DNA of 64,000 bases from Bradyrhizobium sp. LTSP885 (GCF_000938305.1 NZ_JYMT01000043.1:330749-394748), one strand, 5' to 3'; positions 41,749 to 50,878 are shown, counted from the stretch's first letter. Notes: a model not told the origin generated them from the letters alone. Translations and numbers: made by a program.

Positions 41749-43919
41749 GATTTCTTCCCCGCGATCAGCGCGCGGTCGATCGGCAGCCTGCGCAGCGCAA
41801 CGCCGGTTGCAGCATAGATCGCGTTGCGCAAAGCGGGCGGACCCGCCGTCACGCCGGCTTCGCCGATGCCGCCGGGCATCTCGCCACTCTTGATCAGATG
41901 AACGTCGATCTTTGGGGCCTGGTTGATGCGCAGCATGCGGTAGTCGTGGAAATTGGACTGCTGCACCCGTCCCTTGTCGATGGTGATTTCGCCGTAAAGC
42001 GCGGCGGTCAGGCCGAAGATCAGCCCACCTTCGATCTGCGCCATGATGGTATCGGGGTTGACGGCGATGCCGGTATCGACCGCCGTCGTCACGCGACGCA
42101 GATGCACCTCGCCTTGTTCGTCGATTTCCGCTTCCACCACGGTGGCGAGGAAGCTGCCGAATGACGGCTGCACACACACGCCGCGTCCGACCCGCGCGGG
42201 GAGCGCCTGGCCCCAGTCTGATTTTTCCACGGCGAGGTTGAGCGCGGCCAACTGGCGCGGGTTTTTGCCGAGCATGTCGCGGCGGAAGCTGACCGGATCC
42301 TTGCCGGCCTTGCGCGCCAGTTCGTCCATGAAGCACTCCATGGCGAACACGTTGTTGTTGGGGCCGACGCCGCGCCAGAAGCCGGTCGGCACCGCCGGTG
42401 GCTCGGCCCTGTTATATTCAACGTGGATGTTGGGGATGTCATAGGGAATGTCCACGGCGCCGTCGACGGCATCGATATCGATGCCCTTCTGGAACGCAGG
42501 CGGCAGCCAGCGCGCGATGATGGCGGCACCCGTGATGCGATATTTCCAGGCGGCGATCCTGCCACCCGACAGCGTGGCGGCAATGGTGTCGCGATAGACC
42601 GGGCGATAGACGTCGTGCTGGATGTCCTCCTCGCGGGTCCACACCACCTTGACCGGCCCATCGACCTGTTTGGCGATACGCACCGCCGCGACGACCATGT
42701 CGGGCTCGAGCCTGCGGCCGAAACCGCCACCGATCAGATGCTGGTTCACGGTCACCTTGTCGACCGGCAGGCCTGCGGCCTTCGCCGCCTCGGACTGCAC
42801 CCGCGCCATGATCTGCGTGCCGGTCCAGATTTCGCAGGAGTCTCCCTTGAAATGGACGGTGCAGTTCAACGGCTCCATCGTGGCGTGCGCAAGAAACGGC
42901 AGCTCGTATGCCGCTTCGAGTTTGTCGCCGCTGGCAAGACCCTTGGCGATGTCGCCCTCGGATTTCGCGACTGCGCCGTCCTTCTCACTGGCGGCGCGGA
43001 TATCCTGCCAAATGTCTTTCGAACTGAGGTGCGCGTTGGCGCCCTCATCCCAGGTCACGTCGAGCGCGTCGAGGCCCTTTTTCGCGGCCCACATATGATC
43101 GCCGACCACGGCGACCAGATCGTCGAGAACGACGACCTTCCGAACGCCCGGGACTTTCTTCGCCGCGGTATCGTCGACCTTGCCGATCTTGCCGCCGAAA
43201 ACCGGAGACATCGCCAATGTCGCGAATGTCATGCCCGGAACCATGGCGTCGATGCCATAGATCGTCGTGCCGTCGACCTTGTTCGGGGTGTCGAAGCGCT
43301 TCACGGGCTTGCCGATCAGCACGAAATCCTTGGGGTCCTTGACCGCGACAGTCTTCGGCGGTGTCTGCGCATTTGCGTCCCGCGCCAGCGCGCCGTAGCC
43401 GAGCCTGCGCCCGCTCTGGGGATGGATCACTTCGCCATCCGACGCCGTGCATGTCCCGGGTTCGACCTGCCATTGCTGCGCGGCGACCTCGATCAGCATG
43501 GCGCGGGCCGTTGCGCCGGCTTCGCGAAGCGGTTTCCAGAATGCGCGCACGGACGTCGAGCCGCCGGTCGCCTGGATCCCGAAAATCGGATTCGCGTACA
43601 GTTTTTCGTTGGGCGGCGCGTGCTCCAGGATGACGGTCGAGAGATTCGCGTCGAGCTCCTCGGCCAGGATCATCGCGACGGAGGTATAGATCCCCTGGCC
43701 CATCTCGACCTGCGGCATCACAAGCGTGATCCGGCCGGCGGGATCAATGCGAATGAAGGCGTTGGGCGCGAATTCGCCGTCGGTCGTGTCTGGCGGCTGC
43801 GTCGGCTCGTTGGCGGCCCGGACCGGAATGTGAAAGGCAAGCACGAAGCCGGAGGCGAGAGCGCCGCCGAGCAGCGCGCGGCGGGACACGGCGTCGGAGT
43901 GTTTTTCAGTCGATGTCAT
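41745..43919 (-). CDS. Molybdopterin-binding aldehyde dehydrogenase subunit (xanthine-dehydrogenase family)
   Basis: 724 aa from the ATG at 43919. The N-terminus SRRALLGGALASGFVLAF is a twin-arginine-type signal. The Mo cofactor segments include VEMGQGIYTSVAMILAEEL, GGGFGRRLEPD, FWRGVGPNNN, and the catalytic Glu in PGGIGEAGV near the C-terminus. It belongs to the IorB / AldH-like periplasmic group that oxidises aldehydes or N-heterocycles. It is flanked by its [2Fe-2S] and cytochrome c subunits. Confidence 0.92.
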   Translation of the reverse strand: MTSTEKHSDAVSRRALLGGALASGFVLAFHIPVRAANEPTQPPDTTDGEFAPNAFIRIDPAGRITLVMPQVEMGQGIYTSVAMILAEELDANLSTVILEHAPPNEKLYANPIFGIQATGGSTSVRAFWKPLREAGATARAMLIEVAAQQWQVEPGTCTASDGEVIHPQSGRRLGYGALARDANAQTPPKTVAVKDPKDFVLIGKPVKRFDTPNKVDGTTIYGIDAMVPGMTFATLAMSPVFGGKIGKVDDTAAKKVPGVRKVVVLDDLVAVVGDHMWAAKKGLDALDVTWDEGANAHLSSKDIWQDIRAASEKDGAVAKSEGDIAKGLASGDKLEAAYELPFLAHATMEPLNCTVHFKGDSCEIWTGTQIMARVQSEAAKAAGLPVDKVTVNQHLIGGGFGRRLEPDMVVAAVRIAKQVDGPVKVVWTREEDIQHDVYRPVYRDTIAATLSGGRIAAWKYRITGAAIIARWLPPAFQKGIDIDAVDGAVDIPYDIPNIHVEYNRAEPPAVPTGFWRGVGPNNNVFAMECFMDELARKAGKDPVSFRRDMLGKNPRQLAALNLAVEKSDWGQALPARVGRGVCVQPSFGSFLATVVEAEIDEQGEVHLRRVTTAVDTGIAVNPDTIMAQIEGGLIFGLTAALYGEITIDKGRVQQSNFHDYRMLRINQAPKIDVHLIKSGEMPGGIGEAGVTAGPPALRNAIYAATGVALRRLPIDRALIAGKKS

Positions 43920-43929
43920 GGCGCCGCTC

Positions 43930-44400
43930 CTACGACTGGCGGCCGGAGGCGGCCTGCTTGATCGCGGCGCGAATCCGGACATAGGTGCCGCAGCGGCAGA
44001 TGTTTCCTGCCATCGCGGCGTCGATGTCTGAATCGTCAGGGCTCGGTGTCGATGCGAGCAGTGCCGCAGCCGACATGATCTGGCCTGACTGGCAATAGCC
44101 GCACTGGACCACTTCGAGATCGAGCCAGGCCTTCTGCACTTTTGCACCGGCGGACGATGCACCGATGCCCTCGATTGTGGTGACGGCCTTGTCGCGCACC
44201 GCGCCGACAGGAAGCACGCAGGACCGCACCGGCTTGCCGTCGATGTGCACCGTACATGCGCCGCACTGCGCGATGCCGCAGCCGAATTTCGTTCCGGTCA
44301 TGCCGAGAATGTCGCGCAACACCCAGAGCAGCGGCATATCGGCGGGTGCATCGAAGGATTTCGCTTCGCCGTTGATGGTCAGCGTCGTTGCCATGAGCAT
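43930..44400 (-). CDS. [2Fe-2S] subunit of Mo-dependent aldehyde dehydrogenase
   Basis: 156 aa. First cluster ligands are C41, C46, C49 and C61 (GCGIAQCGACTVH ... SCVLP); second cluster ligands are C100, C103, C135 and C137 (QCGYCQSGQIM, NICRCGTY). It passes electrons from the Mo site. It has no signal peptide, so if the complex is periplasmic it is carried out folded with the Tat-exported large subunit. Its stop lies 10 bp before the large-subunit start. A second ATG at 44394 is equally possible. Confidence 0.93.
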   Translation of the reverse strand: MLMATTLTINGEAKSFDAPADMPLLWVLRDILGMTGTKFGCGIAQCGACTVHIDGKPVRSCVLPVGAVRDKAVTTIEGIGASSAGAKVQKAWLDLEVVQCGYCQSGQIMSAAALLASTPSPDDSDIDAAMAGNICRCGTYVRIRAAIKQAASGRQS

Positions 44401-44564
44401 CCCCAGATCGACGGCCGCGGGCAGCGGACACGTTGGTGCGACACTATCGCGTTACGATCAATTGGGAAGCCAGGATATTGTCCGCAAGGCTGACTTGCAT
44501 AACCGAAGAGTATGCATGCCGTTCACGCGATCGTGCGGCCCGACTGCTGCAGTTTTAGGCTAAT

Positions 44565-44586
44565 TGAAATGACGATCGTCATTTCA
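44565..44586. promoter_or_regulatory. 22-bp perfect palindrome
   Basis: Centred on ACGATCGT with arms TGAAATGACGA / TCGTCATTTCA, 165 bp upstream of the [2Fe-2S] subunit start. Symmetry and position suggest an operator for the Mo-dehydrogenase operon, or a site linked to the chemoreceptor's 3' end. Confidence 0.6.
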
Positions 44587-44639
44587 GTGCGTCTTCCGAT
44601 CGGCAATTGCGGATCGCGGGCGCAGGAATTTGCCTGCCC

Positions 44640-46064
44640 TCAGCTCTGCCGGAAGCCCATCCGGAACGCGCCCCAGTGGCGGCCGCGGATGACGATCGGC
44701 GACGACAGGTCCTTCATGAGGACAAAGTTGCCGCCGCCCATGTCGCGCCGATAGGTCTGCAGCAGGAACGGTTTCGTGCTGGCGGCGACCTTCTTCACCG
44801 CGCGGTCGTTGAACAGGCGGCGGTTGCGGCAATTGGCGTTGTTCCAGACCGGGTCCGGGCCCTGCGGCAGCCGGTAGTTCGGATTGTGGGTCGGCAGATA
44901 GCCGTTCCTCGCCCACGCGACGCAGAACACGATGCGCGGGTCGCTCTTCTGGATCGGATCCTGGATCGCGGGCAGCACGCGGTCGGTGAAGGCTGTGTAG
45001 TCGGTCAGATACTGTTTCGGATTGGTGCCGGCGATCTCGCGGTACTTCTCGTCCATCAACTGGTCGAGCGTGACGTCGCCGCGCGCGACCGCGCTCTCGA
45101 ACGCGTCGGAAATCCGCTTCGCGGTCTCGGTAACGACGCGGATCAGCGGCGCGTCAGATGTTTCCACGCCGCTGTCGGCGATCAGCGCGATCAGACCTTC
45201 GGAGGTCTCGAGCAGCTTTGCCACCCGCTCGTCGGCATATTTGAGATCGCGCGAAGAGAGGTCGACGCCCTTGGCGAGTTCATCGAGCTCGGTGATAACA
45301 GTGTCGCAATGGCCGAGATTGGAGGTCGCGGCGCGCGTGACGCCGTCGATCTCGGCGCCCACGGACGCGAAGCCTTGCTGCACGCGCGTGATGATGCCGG
45401 CGATCTGCTGGGCGCCTTCACCGGCGCTTTTCGCCCGCAGCGAGGCGTCGCTGCTTTCGCCGATCAGGCTGCCGATCTGGCCGTCGAGATCGCGCACGGT
45501 GTCGGAGATCTGGTGCGTGGCCTGACGGGTTGCTTCCGCCAGGTTCTTGACCTCGCTTGCGACCACGGCGAAGCCGCGGCCGGCGGCGCCGGCGCGCGCC
45601 GCTTCGATCGTGGCATTGAGCGCGAGCAGGTTGGTCTGTTTGGCGATCGCTTCGATCGAACCGGAGACTTTTGCGACTTGCGACAGCGCGGCGCCGACCG
45701 CGGCCAGCCGGGCTTCGATACGGTTCACCGCTGTGACGAGTTCCGAAATGTGGCTGACCGCCGTGTCGACCACGCTGCGCGACTGGGCGATTTCGCCGGC
45801 CGCGGCTGACGTGGTCGATTGCACCGCTTGTGACGCGTTGGCGATGTCGTGATTGGCCGTGACCATCGTCTCGGCCGTCTTCTGCAGGCGGTGGAACCGC
45901 TCCGACTGGTTCGCAACGCGGCTTGCGACCTCCTGGACGTTGCCGGCGATGTCGGCAAGCTCCACCCCAAGGCCGCCGATCCGGTCGGCGAGCTGGTCAA
46001 CGACCCGTTCGGCCAGCGTTCGGCTGGACGACGTGTCCAGAACTGCAAGCTGCACGACCGACAT
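44640..46064 (-). CDS. Soluble methyl-accepting chemotaxis protein with C-terminal sensor-like domain
   Basis: 474 aa from the ATG at 46064 (GGGAGGAAG upstream). There is no membrane helix. Residues 20-300 are a chemoreceptor coiled coil with the conserved signalling tip (EAIAKQTNLLALNATIEA, then ARAGAAGRGFAVVASEV). Residues about 320-474 form a separate domain with AGTNP, NGYLPTHN, NRRLFNDRA and GRHWGAFR, shared with the next chemoreceptor gene. It signals to CheA from the cytoplasm. The ligand is unknown. Confidence 0.9.
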   Translation of the reverse strand: MSVVQLAVLDTSSSRTLAERVVDQLADRIGGLGVELADIAGNVQEVASRVANQSERFHRLQKTAETMVTANHDIANASQAVQSTTSAAAGEIAQSRSVVDTAVSHISELVTAVNRIEARLAAVGAALSQVAKVSGSIEAIAKQTNLLALNATIEAARAGAAGRGFAVVASEVKNLAEATRQATHQISDTVRDLDGQIGSLIGESSDASLRAKSAGEGAQQIAGIITRVQQGFASVGAEIDGVTRAATSNLGHCDTVITELDELAKGVDLSSRDLKYADERVAKLLETSEGLIALIADSGVETSDAPLIRVVTETAKRISDAFESAVARGDVTLDQLMDEKYREIAGTNPKQYLTDYTAFTDRVLPAIQDPIQKSDPRIVFCVAWARNGYLPTHNPNYRLPQGPDPVWNNANCRNRRLFNDRAVKKVAASTKPFLLQTYRRDMGGGNFVLMKDLSSPIVIRGRHWGAFRMGFRQS

Positions 46065-46169
46065 CTTCGAACTTCCTCCCGTCAGAGCGGCCCGTTGATC
46101 CGCCGCGGCATTCCCATCTCGAAACCAAAGCGTGATTCGCGCCTTCGGTCTTGCCTGAGCGCGAACTGC

Positions 46170-46254
46170 GTAGCCCGGATGCAGCGCAGCGAAATCCGGG
46201 GTTCCCTCAATGGGCACATCGGTCCCGGATTGCGCTTCGCTCCATCCGGGCTAC
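46170..46254. repeat. Palindromic intergenic repeat, class 4 (GTAGCCCGGAT...ATCCGGGCTAC)
   Basis: Perfect 11-bp inverted ends 46170-46180 / 46244-46254 with inner AATCCGGG / CCCGGATT. It lies between the two chemoreceptor genes. Confidence 0.85.
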
Positions 46255-46265
46255 AAGAATTCCCA

Positions 46266-48026
46266 TCAAAGTTTGTACGCGGTGCGGAAGCCGCCCCAAT
46301 GCCGTCCCTGCACGCGGATCGGCACATCGATCTCGCGCATCATCACGGTGTTGCCATTGCCCATGTCGCGCGCATAGCTCTGGATCAGATAGGCGCGCTG
46401 ATTGCGGCCGGCGGCGAGGCCGGCGGCATCGTTGAAGATGCGGCGATTGCGGCTGTTGGCGGTGTTGTAGGCTGTGTCGCCGGGCCGCTGCGGATGCGAA
46501 TAGATCTTGTTATGCACCGGCAGATAGCCGTTCTGGTCAATCACGGCGCAGAACGCCAGGCGCTTCTCCTTGGCGAGGAATGCCTCCAGGATCGGCGGCA
46601 GCGCGCGATCGGCCCAGTCGAGCATCCTGGTGCGGTGCTGCACCGGATTGGTCCCGGCGATCTCGACATAATTGGTATCGAACATATCCTCCATCGTAAC
46701 AGCACCGCTCGCCACGCCGTTCTCGAAGATCTTGGTCAGCGCCGCACCGGCCTCCATCGCGCGGGCGACGAATTCGGTGTTCTCTTCGTGGATCGCCCAC
46801 ATCCTGTCTTCGATCGCCTCGCGCAGTGCGGCGCTCGCCGCCTCGAAGCGTGCCCGGGCGCCGACCTTGCTGTGTTCGCCGATTCTGATCCGGCAGGCGC
46901 CGATTTCCTTAAAGTTCGCGCTGAGGCTTTCGTTGGTGGGGAGCCTGTCGGCGTCCGGACCGGCGATCAGGATGCCGTCCATCGCGATCTCGTAGACCGG
47001 CGCGGTGATCATGCGCGTTGCGGTCTTGATCTCGATGGTGAGGCTGCAGGGCAGGCGCTCGTTCTTGCGATGATCGCCGCGCTCGTTCTGGCGCAGCAGA
47101 ACCGCGCAGCGTGCCTTGAGCTTCTGGGCGAAGGCGGTTACGGCCTTGCCGGCCTTCGCGACACTGTCGCCATGAACAGCCGCTTCCCTGGTCGCGCTGT
47201 CGATCTCGCCGGCGCTGTCGCCGACCGAGACGATGAAGTGGGAGGCGGAGGCCGCGTTCTGGCCCATCTCGCCGGTGATCTGGTTCTGCTCGGCGACTGC
47301 ACCGTTGACGTTCTCGAATACCGGGCGAATCAACGCGATCGCCTGCGAGATGCGATGGACGGCGTCCGCGGACCCGGTGGCATCCTTCTGCAGCGCATCG
47401 ATCTTCCTGGTGATCTCCTCGGTCGCGCTCTGGGTCTGCACCGCCAGCGCCTTGACCTCGGTGGCAACCACCGCAAAGCCCTTGCCGGCGGCGCCGGCGC
47501 GCGCCGCCTCGATGGTCGAGTTCAGCGCCAGCAGCGTGGTCTGGCGCGCGATCTGCGCGATCAGATTGACGACGTTGCCGATCGCGGCCGAGGATTCGCG
47601 CAGGCGGTCGACATTGGCGGTGGCCTCGCGGGCCGCCGCTGCAGCGTCGTCGGCCAGCTTGCTGGCGCTGCGCACCTGCTGGCCGATACCCTCGGCGGAA
47701 TGGGTGAACCTGCCGGCGGCCTCCGAGAAGGTGGTCGCGGTGCTCTGCGCGGCGCTGGAGCGGCCGGTCAGGGCGTCGGTGCGCGCGCGGATGGTCGACA
47801 GGGTCGCAGCGGTCGCCTCGGCGCCGTCGGATACTGAACTGGCGGCGCGCTCGAGCTGGCGGATCATGCCGCCGAGCTCAAGCTCCAGCAGTTCCAGGAT
47901 TTCCTTCGCCGAATCGCTCTCGGTGGAGGCGGGGGGCGCGGGTGTCACCGCCACGGCGGGAACCCTGGATTCTGTGGCAGGCGCAACCGGCTCCGGCCCT
48001 CGCCTTCGAAACAAACCGAACGCCAT
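46266..48026 (-). CDS. Soluble chemotaxis receptor with PilZ-like insert and C-terminal sensor-like domain
   Basis: 586 aa from the ATG at 48026; an upstream ATG at 48125 would add a low-quality N-terminus. No membrane helix. The signalling tip is at about 158-190 (ARQTTLLALNSTIEAARAGA, GKGFAVVATEV). It is followed by a PilZ-like domain (about 315-400) with R320-KNE-R324 and a weak second motif EIAMDG (346-351). The C-terminal domain (about 440-586) is shared with the previous receptor (AGTNP, NGYLPVHN, NRRIFND, GRHWGGFR). A c-di-GMP-sensing chemoreceptor is plausible but unproven. Confidence 0.85.
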   Translation of the reverse strand: MAFGLFRRRGPEPVAPATESRVPAVAVTPAPPASTESDSAKEILELLELELGGMIRQLERAASSVSDGAEATAATLSTIRARTDALTGRSSAAQSTATTFSEAAGRFTHSAEGIGQQVRSASKLADDAAAAAREATANVDRLRESSAAIGNVVNLIAQIARQTTLLALNSTIEAARAGAAGKGFAVVATEVKALAVQTQSATEEITRKIDALQKDATGSADAVHRISQAIALIRPVFENVNGAVAEQNQITGEMGQNAASASHFIVSVGDSAGEIDSATREAAVHGDSVAKAGKAVTAFAQKLKARCAVLLRQNERGDHRKNERLPCSLTIEIKTATRMITAPVYEIAMDGILIAGPDADRLPTNESLSANFKEIGACRIRIGEHSKVGARARFEAASAALREAIEDRMWAIHEENTEFVARAMEAGAALTKIFENGVASGAVTMEDMFDTNYVEIAGTNPVQHRTRMLDWADRALPPILEAFLAKEKRLAFCAVIDQNGYLPVHNKIYSHPQRPGDTAYNTANSRNRRIFNDAAGLAAGRNQRAYLIQSYARDMGNGNTVMMREIDVPIRVQGRHWGGFRTAYKL

Positions 48027-48162
48027 GGGGACTCTTGGGAGTTGATCTTGGGAGTTGAGATGGAACGCGTGATCCTCGCATCCGGGCATGAAGTCAGGGT
48101 TAACAACTGCCTGATATTTCGCCATGCGGACCTGTTCCTGTGACAGAATGCCCTGCCGATCT

Positions 48163-48191
48163 TTGATTTTGGCCCGCGACGGGCCTATAAG
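48163..48191 (+). promoter_or_regulatory. Sigma-70-type promoter for yebC
   Basis: -35 TTGATT (48163-48168), 17-nt spacer, -10 TATAAG (48186-48191), giving a leader of about 40 nt before the ATG at 48238. Confidence 0.65.
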
Positions 48192-48237
48192 GCCGCGTTT
48201 TCCACCCCTCCGACTGACGCTTTCCAAGAGACTTCGC

Positions 48238-48984
48238 ATGGCCGGCCATTCCCAATTCAAGAACATCATGCACCGCAAGGGCCGGCAGGATGCCCAGAAG
48301 TCGAAGCTTTTCGGCAAGCTGGCCCGCGAAATCACCGTGGCTGCCAAGCTCGGAACCCCGGATCCGGCGATGAATGCGCGGCTGCGCGCCGCCGTGGTTG
48401 CGGCCCGGGTCGAGAACATGCCCAAGGACAATATCGACCGCGCCATCAAGAAGGCCTCGGGCAGCGATGGCGAGAACTATGACGATATCCGCTACGAGGG
48501 GTATGGCCCGGGCGGCGTCGCTGTCATCGTCGAGGCGCTGACCGACAATCGCAACCGCGCCGCCTCCGACATCCGCTCCTTCTTCACCAAGTCGGGCGGC
48601 AATCTCGGCGAAACCGGCTCGGTCGCCTTCATGTTCGACCGCACGGGCATCATTGAGTATGACGCAAGCGTCGCCTCCGACGATGCCATGCTGGATGCCG
48701 CGATCGAGGCCGGTGCTGACGACGTAGCCTCCAGCGAAAGCGGCCACGAGGTCTACGCCTCGCAGGAAACCTTCCGCGAGGTCGCCAAGGCCCTGGAGTC
48801 GAAGTTCGGCGAGCCGCGCAAGGCGGCGCTGACCTGGAAGCCGCAGAACACCATCTCCGTCGACGACGAGACCGGCGAAAAGCTGTTGAAGCTGATCGAC
48901 CTGCTCAACGAGCATGACGATGTGCAGAACGTGTTCGCCAATTTCGAAGTGTCCGACGCGCTGATGGCGAAGATGGGCGGCTGA
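48238..48984 (+). CDS. yebC: YebC/PmpR-family protein
   Basis: 248 aa. N-terminal AGHSQFKNIMHRKGRQDAQ and RYEGYGPGGVAVIVEALTDN are family hallmarks. The three-domain protein was long called a transcription regulator; recent work links YebC proteins to relief of ribosome stalling at proline runs. It sits directly upstream of ruvCAB as in many bacteria. The start is fixed by the family N-terminus MAGHS. Confidence 0.95.
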   Translation: MAGHSQFKNIMHRKGRQDAQKSKLFGKLAREITVAAKLGTPDPAMNARLRAAVVAARVENMPKDNIDRAIKKASGSDGENYDDIRYEGYGPGGVAVIVEALTDNRNRAASDIRSFFTKSGGNLGETGSVAFMFDRTGIIEYDASVASDDAMLDAAIEAGADDVASSESGHEVYASQETFREVAKALESKFGEPRKAALTWKPQNTISVDDETGEKLLKLIDLLNEHDDVQNVFANFEVSDALMAKMGG

Positions 48985-48999
48985 GCCGCTTGCTCCGTT

Positions 49000-49098
49000 G
49001 TCATCGCCCGGCTTGTCCGGGCGAACCCAGGATTCCAGAGACCTGTGTTTGATCCGAGAAGCCTCGGCGTACTGGATCCCCGCCTTCGCGGGGATGAC
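49000..49098. repeat. Intergenic repeat, class 7 (GTCATCGCCCGG...CGGGGATGAC)
   Basis: Ends GTCATC / GATGAC with two internal hairpins (GCCCGG-CTTGT-CCGGGC and CCCCGC-CTTC-GCGGGG). Confidence 0.75.
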
Positions 49099-49126
49099 GA
49101 GTGGGGAGGCCGCCCCCGAGGCGGCC

Positions 49127-49312
49127 TTACTTGTTTGGCAGGAGCCCCAGGACCATCCACGGCAGGGGAAAGAGCGGAAACAGCGCCGCGCCCCAGAGGA
49201 ACCAGACGCGCTTCGAGCGTCCCCTCTCGGCGGCATAGTTGGCAGTGAACCGTCCGGACAAGAACGCGACCACAAGGACCGGGATTGTGATGAAAACGAT
49301 CAGGGGAAGCAT
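49127..49312 (-). CDS. Small integral membrane protein
   Basis: 61 aa with two hydrophobic helices (LPLIVFITIPVLVVAFLSG and VWFLWGAALFPLFPLPWMVLG) separated by a basic loop (AERGRSKR). The start at 49312 has CAGGAGCCACC upstream. Family unknown. Convergent with yebC and divergent from ruvC. Confidence 0.75.
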   Translation of the reverse strand: MLPLIVFITIPVLVVAFLSGRFTANYAAERGRSKRVWFLWGAALFPLFPLPWMVLGLLPNK

Positions 49313-49431
49313 GGTGGCTCCTGTCGATGCTCGTCGTTGAGCATATAGGATCGGGCTCGAGCGCGCGACAGGGGCGGGGATGACGCCCTGTTTGTGTTTC
49401 GTTCCCGGGTAGCAGGCGGTATCACTACCCC

Positions 49432-49959
49432 ATGACATCCCAGCCGATTCGCACCCCCGTCCGCATCATCGGTATCGATCCCGGTCTCCGCCGCACCGGC
49501 TGGGGGGTGATCGAGACCGAGGGCAACCGTCTGGTCTATATCGGCTGCGGTTCGGTCGAGCCGCCGGACAATCTGCCGCTGGCGAGCCGCCTGCTCGCGA
49601 TCCATGAAGGGCTTGCGGCCGTGCTCAGTGACTTCAAACCGGTGGAAGCCGCGGTGGAAGCGACCTTCGTCAACAAGGACGGCGTTGCCACGCTGAAGCT
49701 CGGCCAGGCGCGCGGCGTCGCCATGCTGGCGCCCGCGATGTTCGGTATCTCGGTCGCGGAATACGCGCCGAACCAGGTCAAGAAGACCGTGGTTGGCGCC
49801 GGACATGCCGAGAAGAGCCAGATCCAGATGATGCTGAAGATCCTCTTGCCGAAAGCGGAGCCGCGATCCGCCGACGCGGCTGACGCGCTCGCGATCGCGA
49901 TCACCCACGCCCATCACCGCCAGAGCACCGCACTGCGGCTGAGGGTGGCGAGCTTATGA
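49432..49959 (+). CDS. ruvC: Holliday junction resolvase RuvC
   Basis: 175 aa. RIIGIDPGLRRTGWGVIE supplies the first catalytic Asp (D16); VEAAVEATFVNKDG the acidic centre; and SADAADALAIAITHAHH the last two. It cuts Holliday junctions made and migrated by RuvAB. It is the first of a ruvC-ruvA-ruvB series broken by repeat-filled gaps of 301 and 193 bp. Confidence 0.97.
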   Translation: MTSQPIRTPVRIIGIDPGLRRTGWGVIETEGNRLVYIGCGSVEPPDNLPLASRLLAIHEGLAAVLSDFKPVEAAVEATFVNKDGVATLKLGQARGVAMLAPAMFGISVAEYAPNQVKKTVVGAGHAEKSQIQMMLKILLPKAEPRSADAADALAIAITHAHHRQSTALRLRVASL

Positions 49960-50006
49960 TACCGTGTAGCGACGTTTCACGAAGTGAGGTGAGCACGCTG
50001 CTCGGG

Positions 50007-50203
50007 CTCCCTCCCCCCTTGTGGGGGAGGGTTGGGGAGAGGGGTAAGCCCCGGGCTCAGACGTCGGGTATGACGCAAGCTCGCGCAAGTTATGTTGGCA
50101 CAACGTTCGATGACATCGACGGAGTTGTCCTCGCACCACGTCAGGCCGCTGCGCAAGCGGCACCCCTCTCCCTAACCCTCCCCCACAAGGGGGGAGGGAA
50201 CCC
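50007..50203. repeat. Large inverted repeat between ruvC and ruvA, class 8
   Basis: Arms of about 38 bp at 50007-50045 and 50163-50203, differing by a few bases, each containing its own CCTCCCCC / GGGGGAGG hairpin. The 301-bp gap holds no gene. Confidence 0.8.
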
Positions 50204-50260
50204 TACCGCCGGTGCCCTCCTCACTGCGCGCGCCGCGAGCGTCGAATTTGTGGTGTTGCC

Positions 50261-50878
50261 ATGATCGGCAAGCTCAAGGGCCTGATTGATTCCTATGGCG
50301 AGGACTACGTGATCCTCGATGTCGGCGGCGTTGGCTACCAGGTGCATTGCGCCAGCCGCACCTTGCAGGCGCTGCCGTCGCCGGGCGAGGCCGTGGTGCT
50401 CTCGATCGAGACCTATGTCCGCGAGGATCAGATCAAGCTGTTCGGCTTCCGCGGTGATCACGAGCGCGAATGGTTTCGCCTGCTGCAGACCGTGCAGGGC
50501 GTCGGCGCCAAGGTCGCGCTCGCGGTGCTCTCTACGCTGCCGCCGACTGATCTCGCCAACGCGATCGCGCTGCGCGACAAGGCCGCGGTCGCGCGGACGC
50601 CGGGGGTCGGGCCGAAGGTGGCTGAGCGCATCGTCAGCGAATTGAAGGACAAGGCGCCGGAATACTCCAATGTCGATCCGGCGGTGGTGCATCTGTCCGG
50701 CGCGCTCGACAACAACCGCGCGCCGCGCCCGGTCACCGACGCGATCTCCGCGCTGGTCAATCTCGGCTACGGCCAGCCGCAGGCCGCCGCCGCGATCGCC
50801 GCCGCCTCGCGCAGTGCGGGTGAGCATGCCGAGACCGCGCAGCTGATCCGGCTGGGGCTGAAGGAACTGGCGAAGTGA
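50261..50878 (+). CDS. ruvA: Holliday junction branch migration protein RuvA
   Basis: 205 aa. The OB-fold N-terminus (MIGKLKGLIDSYGEDYVILDVGGVGYQVH) is followed by helix-hairpin-helix motifs VQGVGAKVALAVLS and TPGVGPKVAERIVSELKDK, and a C-terminal RuvB-binding domain (ISALVNLGYGQPQAAAAI). It binds the junction and loads RuvB. Confidence 0.97.
   Translation: MIGKLKGLIDSYGEDYVILDVGGVGYQVHCASRTLQALPSPGEAVVLSIETYVREDQIKLFGFRGDHEREWFRLLQTVQGVGAKVALAVLSTLPPTDLANAIALRDKAAVARTPGVGPKVAERIVSELKDKAPEYSNVDPAVVHLSGALDNNRAPRPVTDAISALVNLGYGQPQAAAAIAAASRSAGEHAETAQLIRLGLKELAK

Noticed and set aside
45849..47837. 662-codon plus-strand frame
   Set aside because: Antisense to the two chemoreceptors; the repetitive Arg/Gly/Ala/Asp text mirrors coiled-coil codons.
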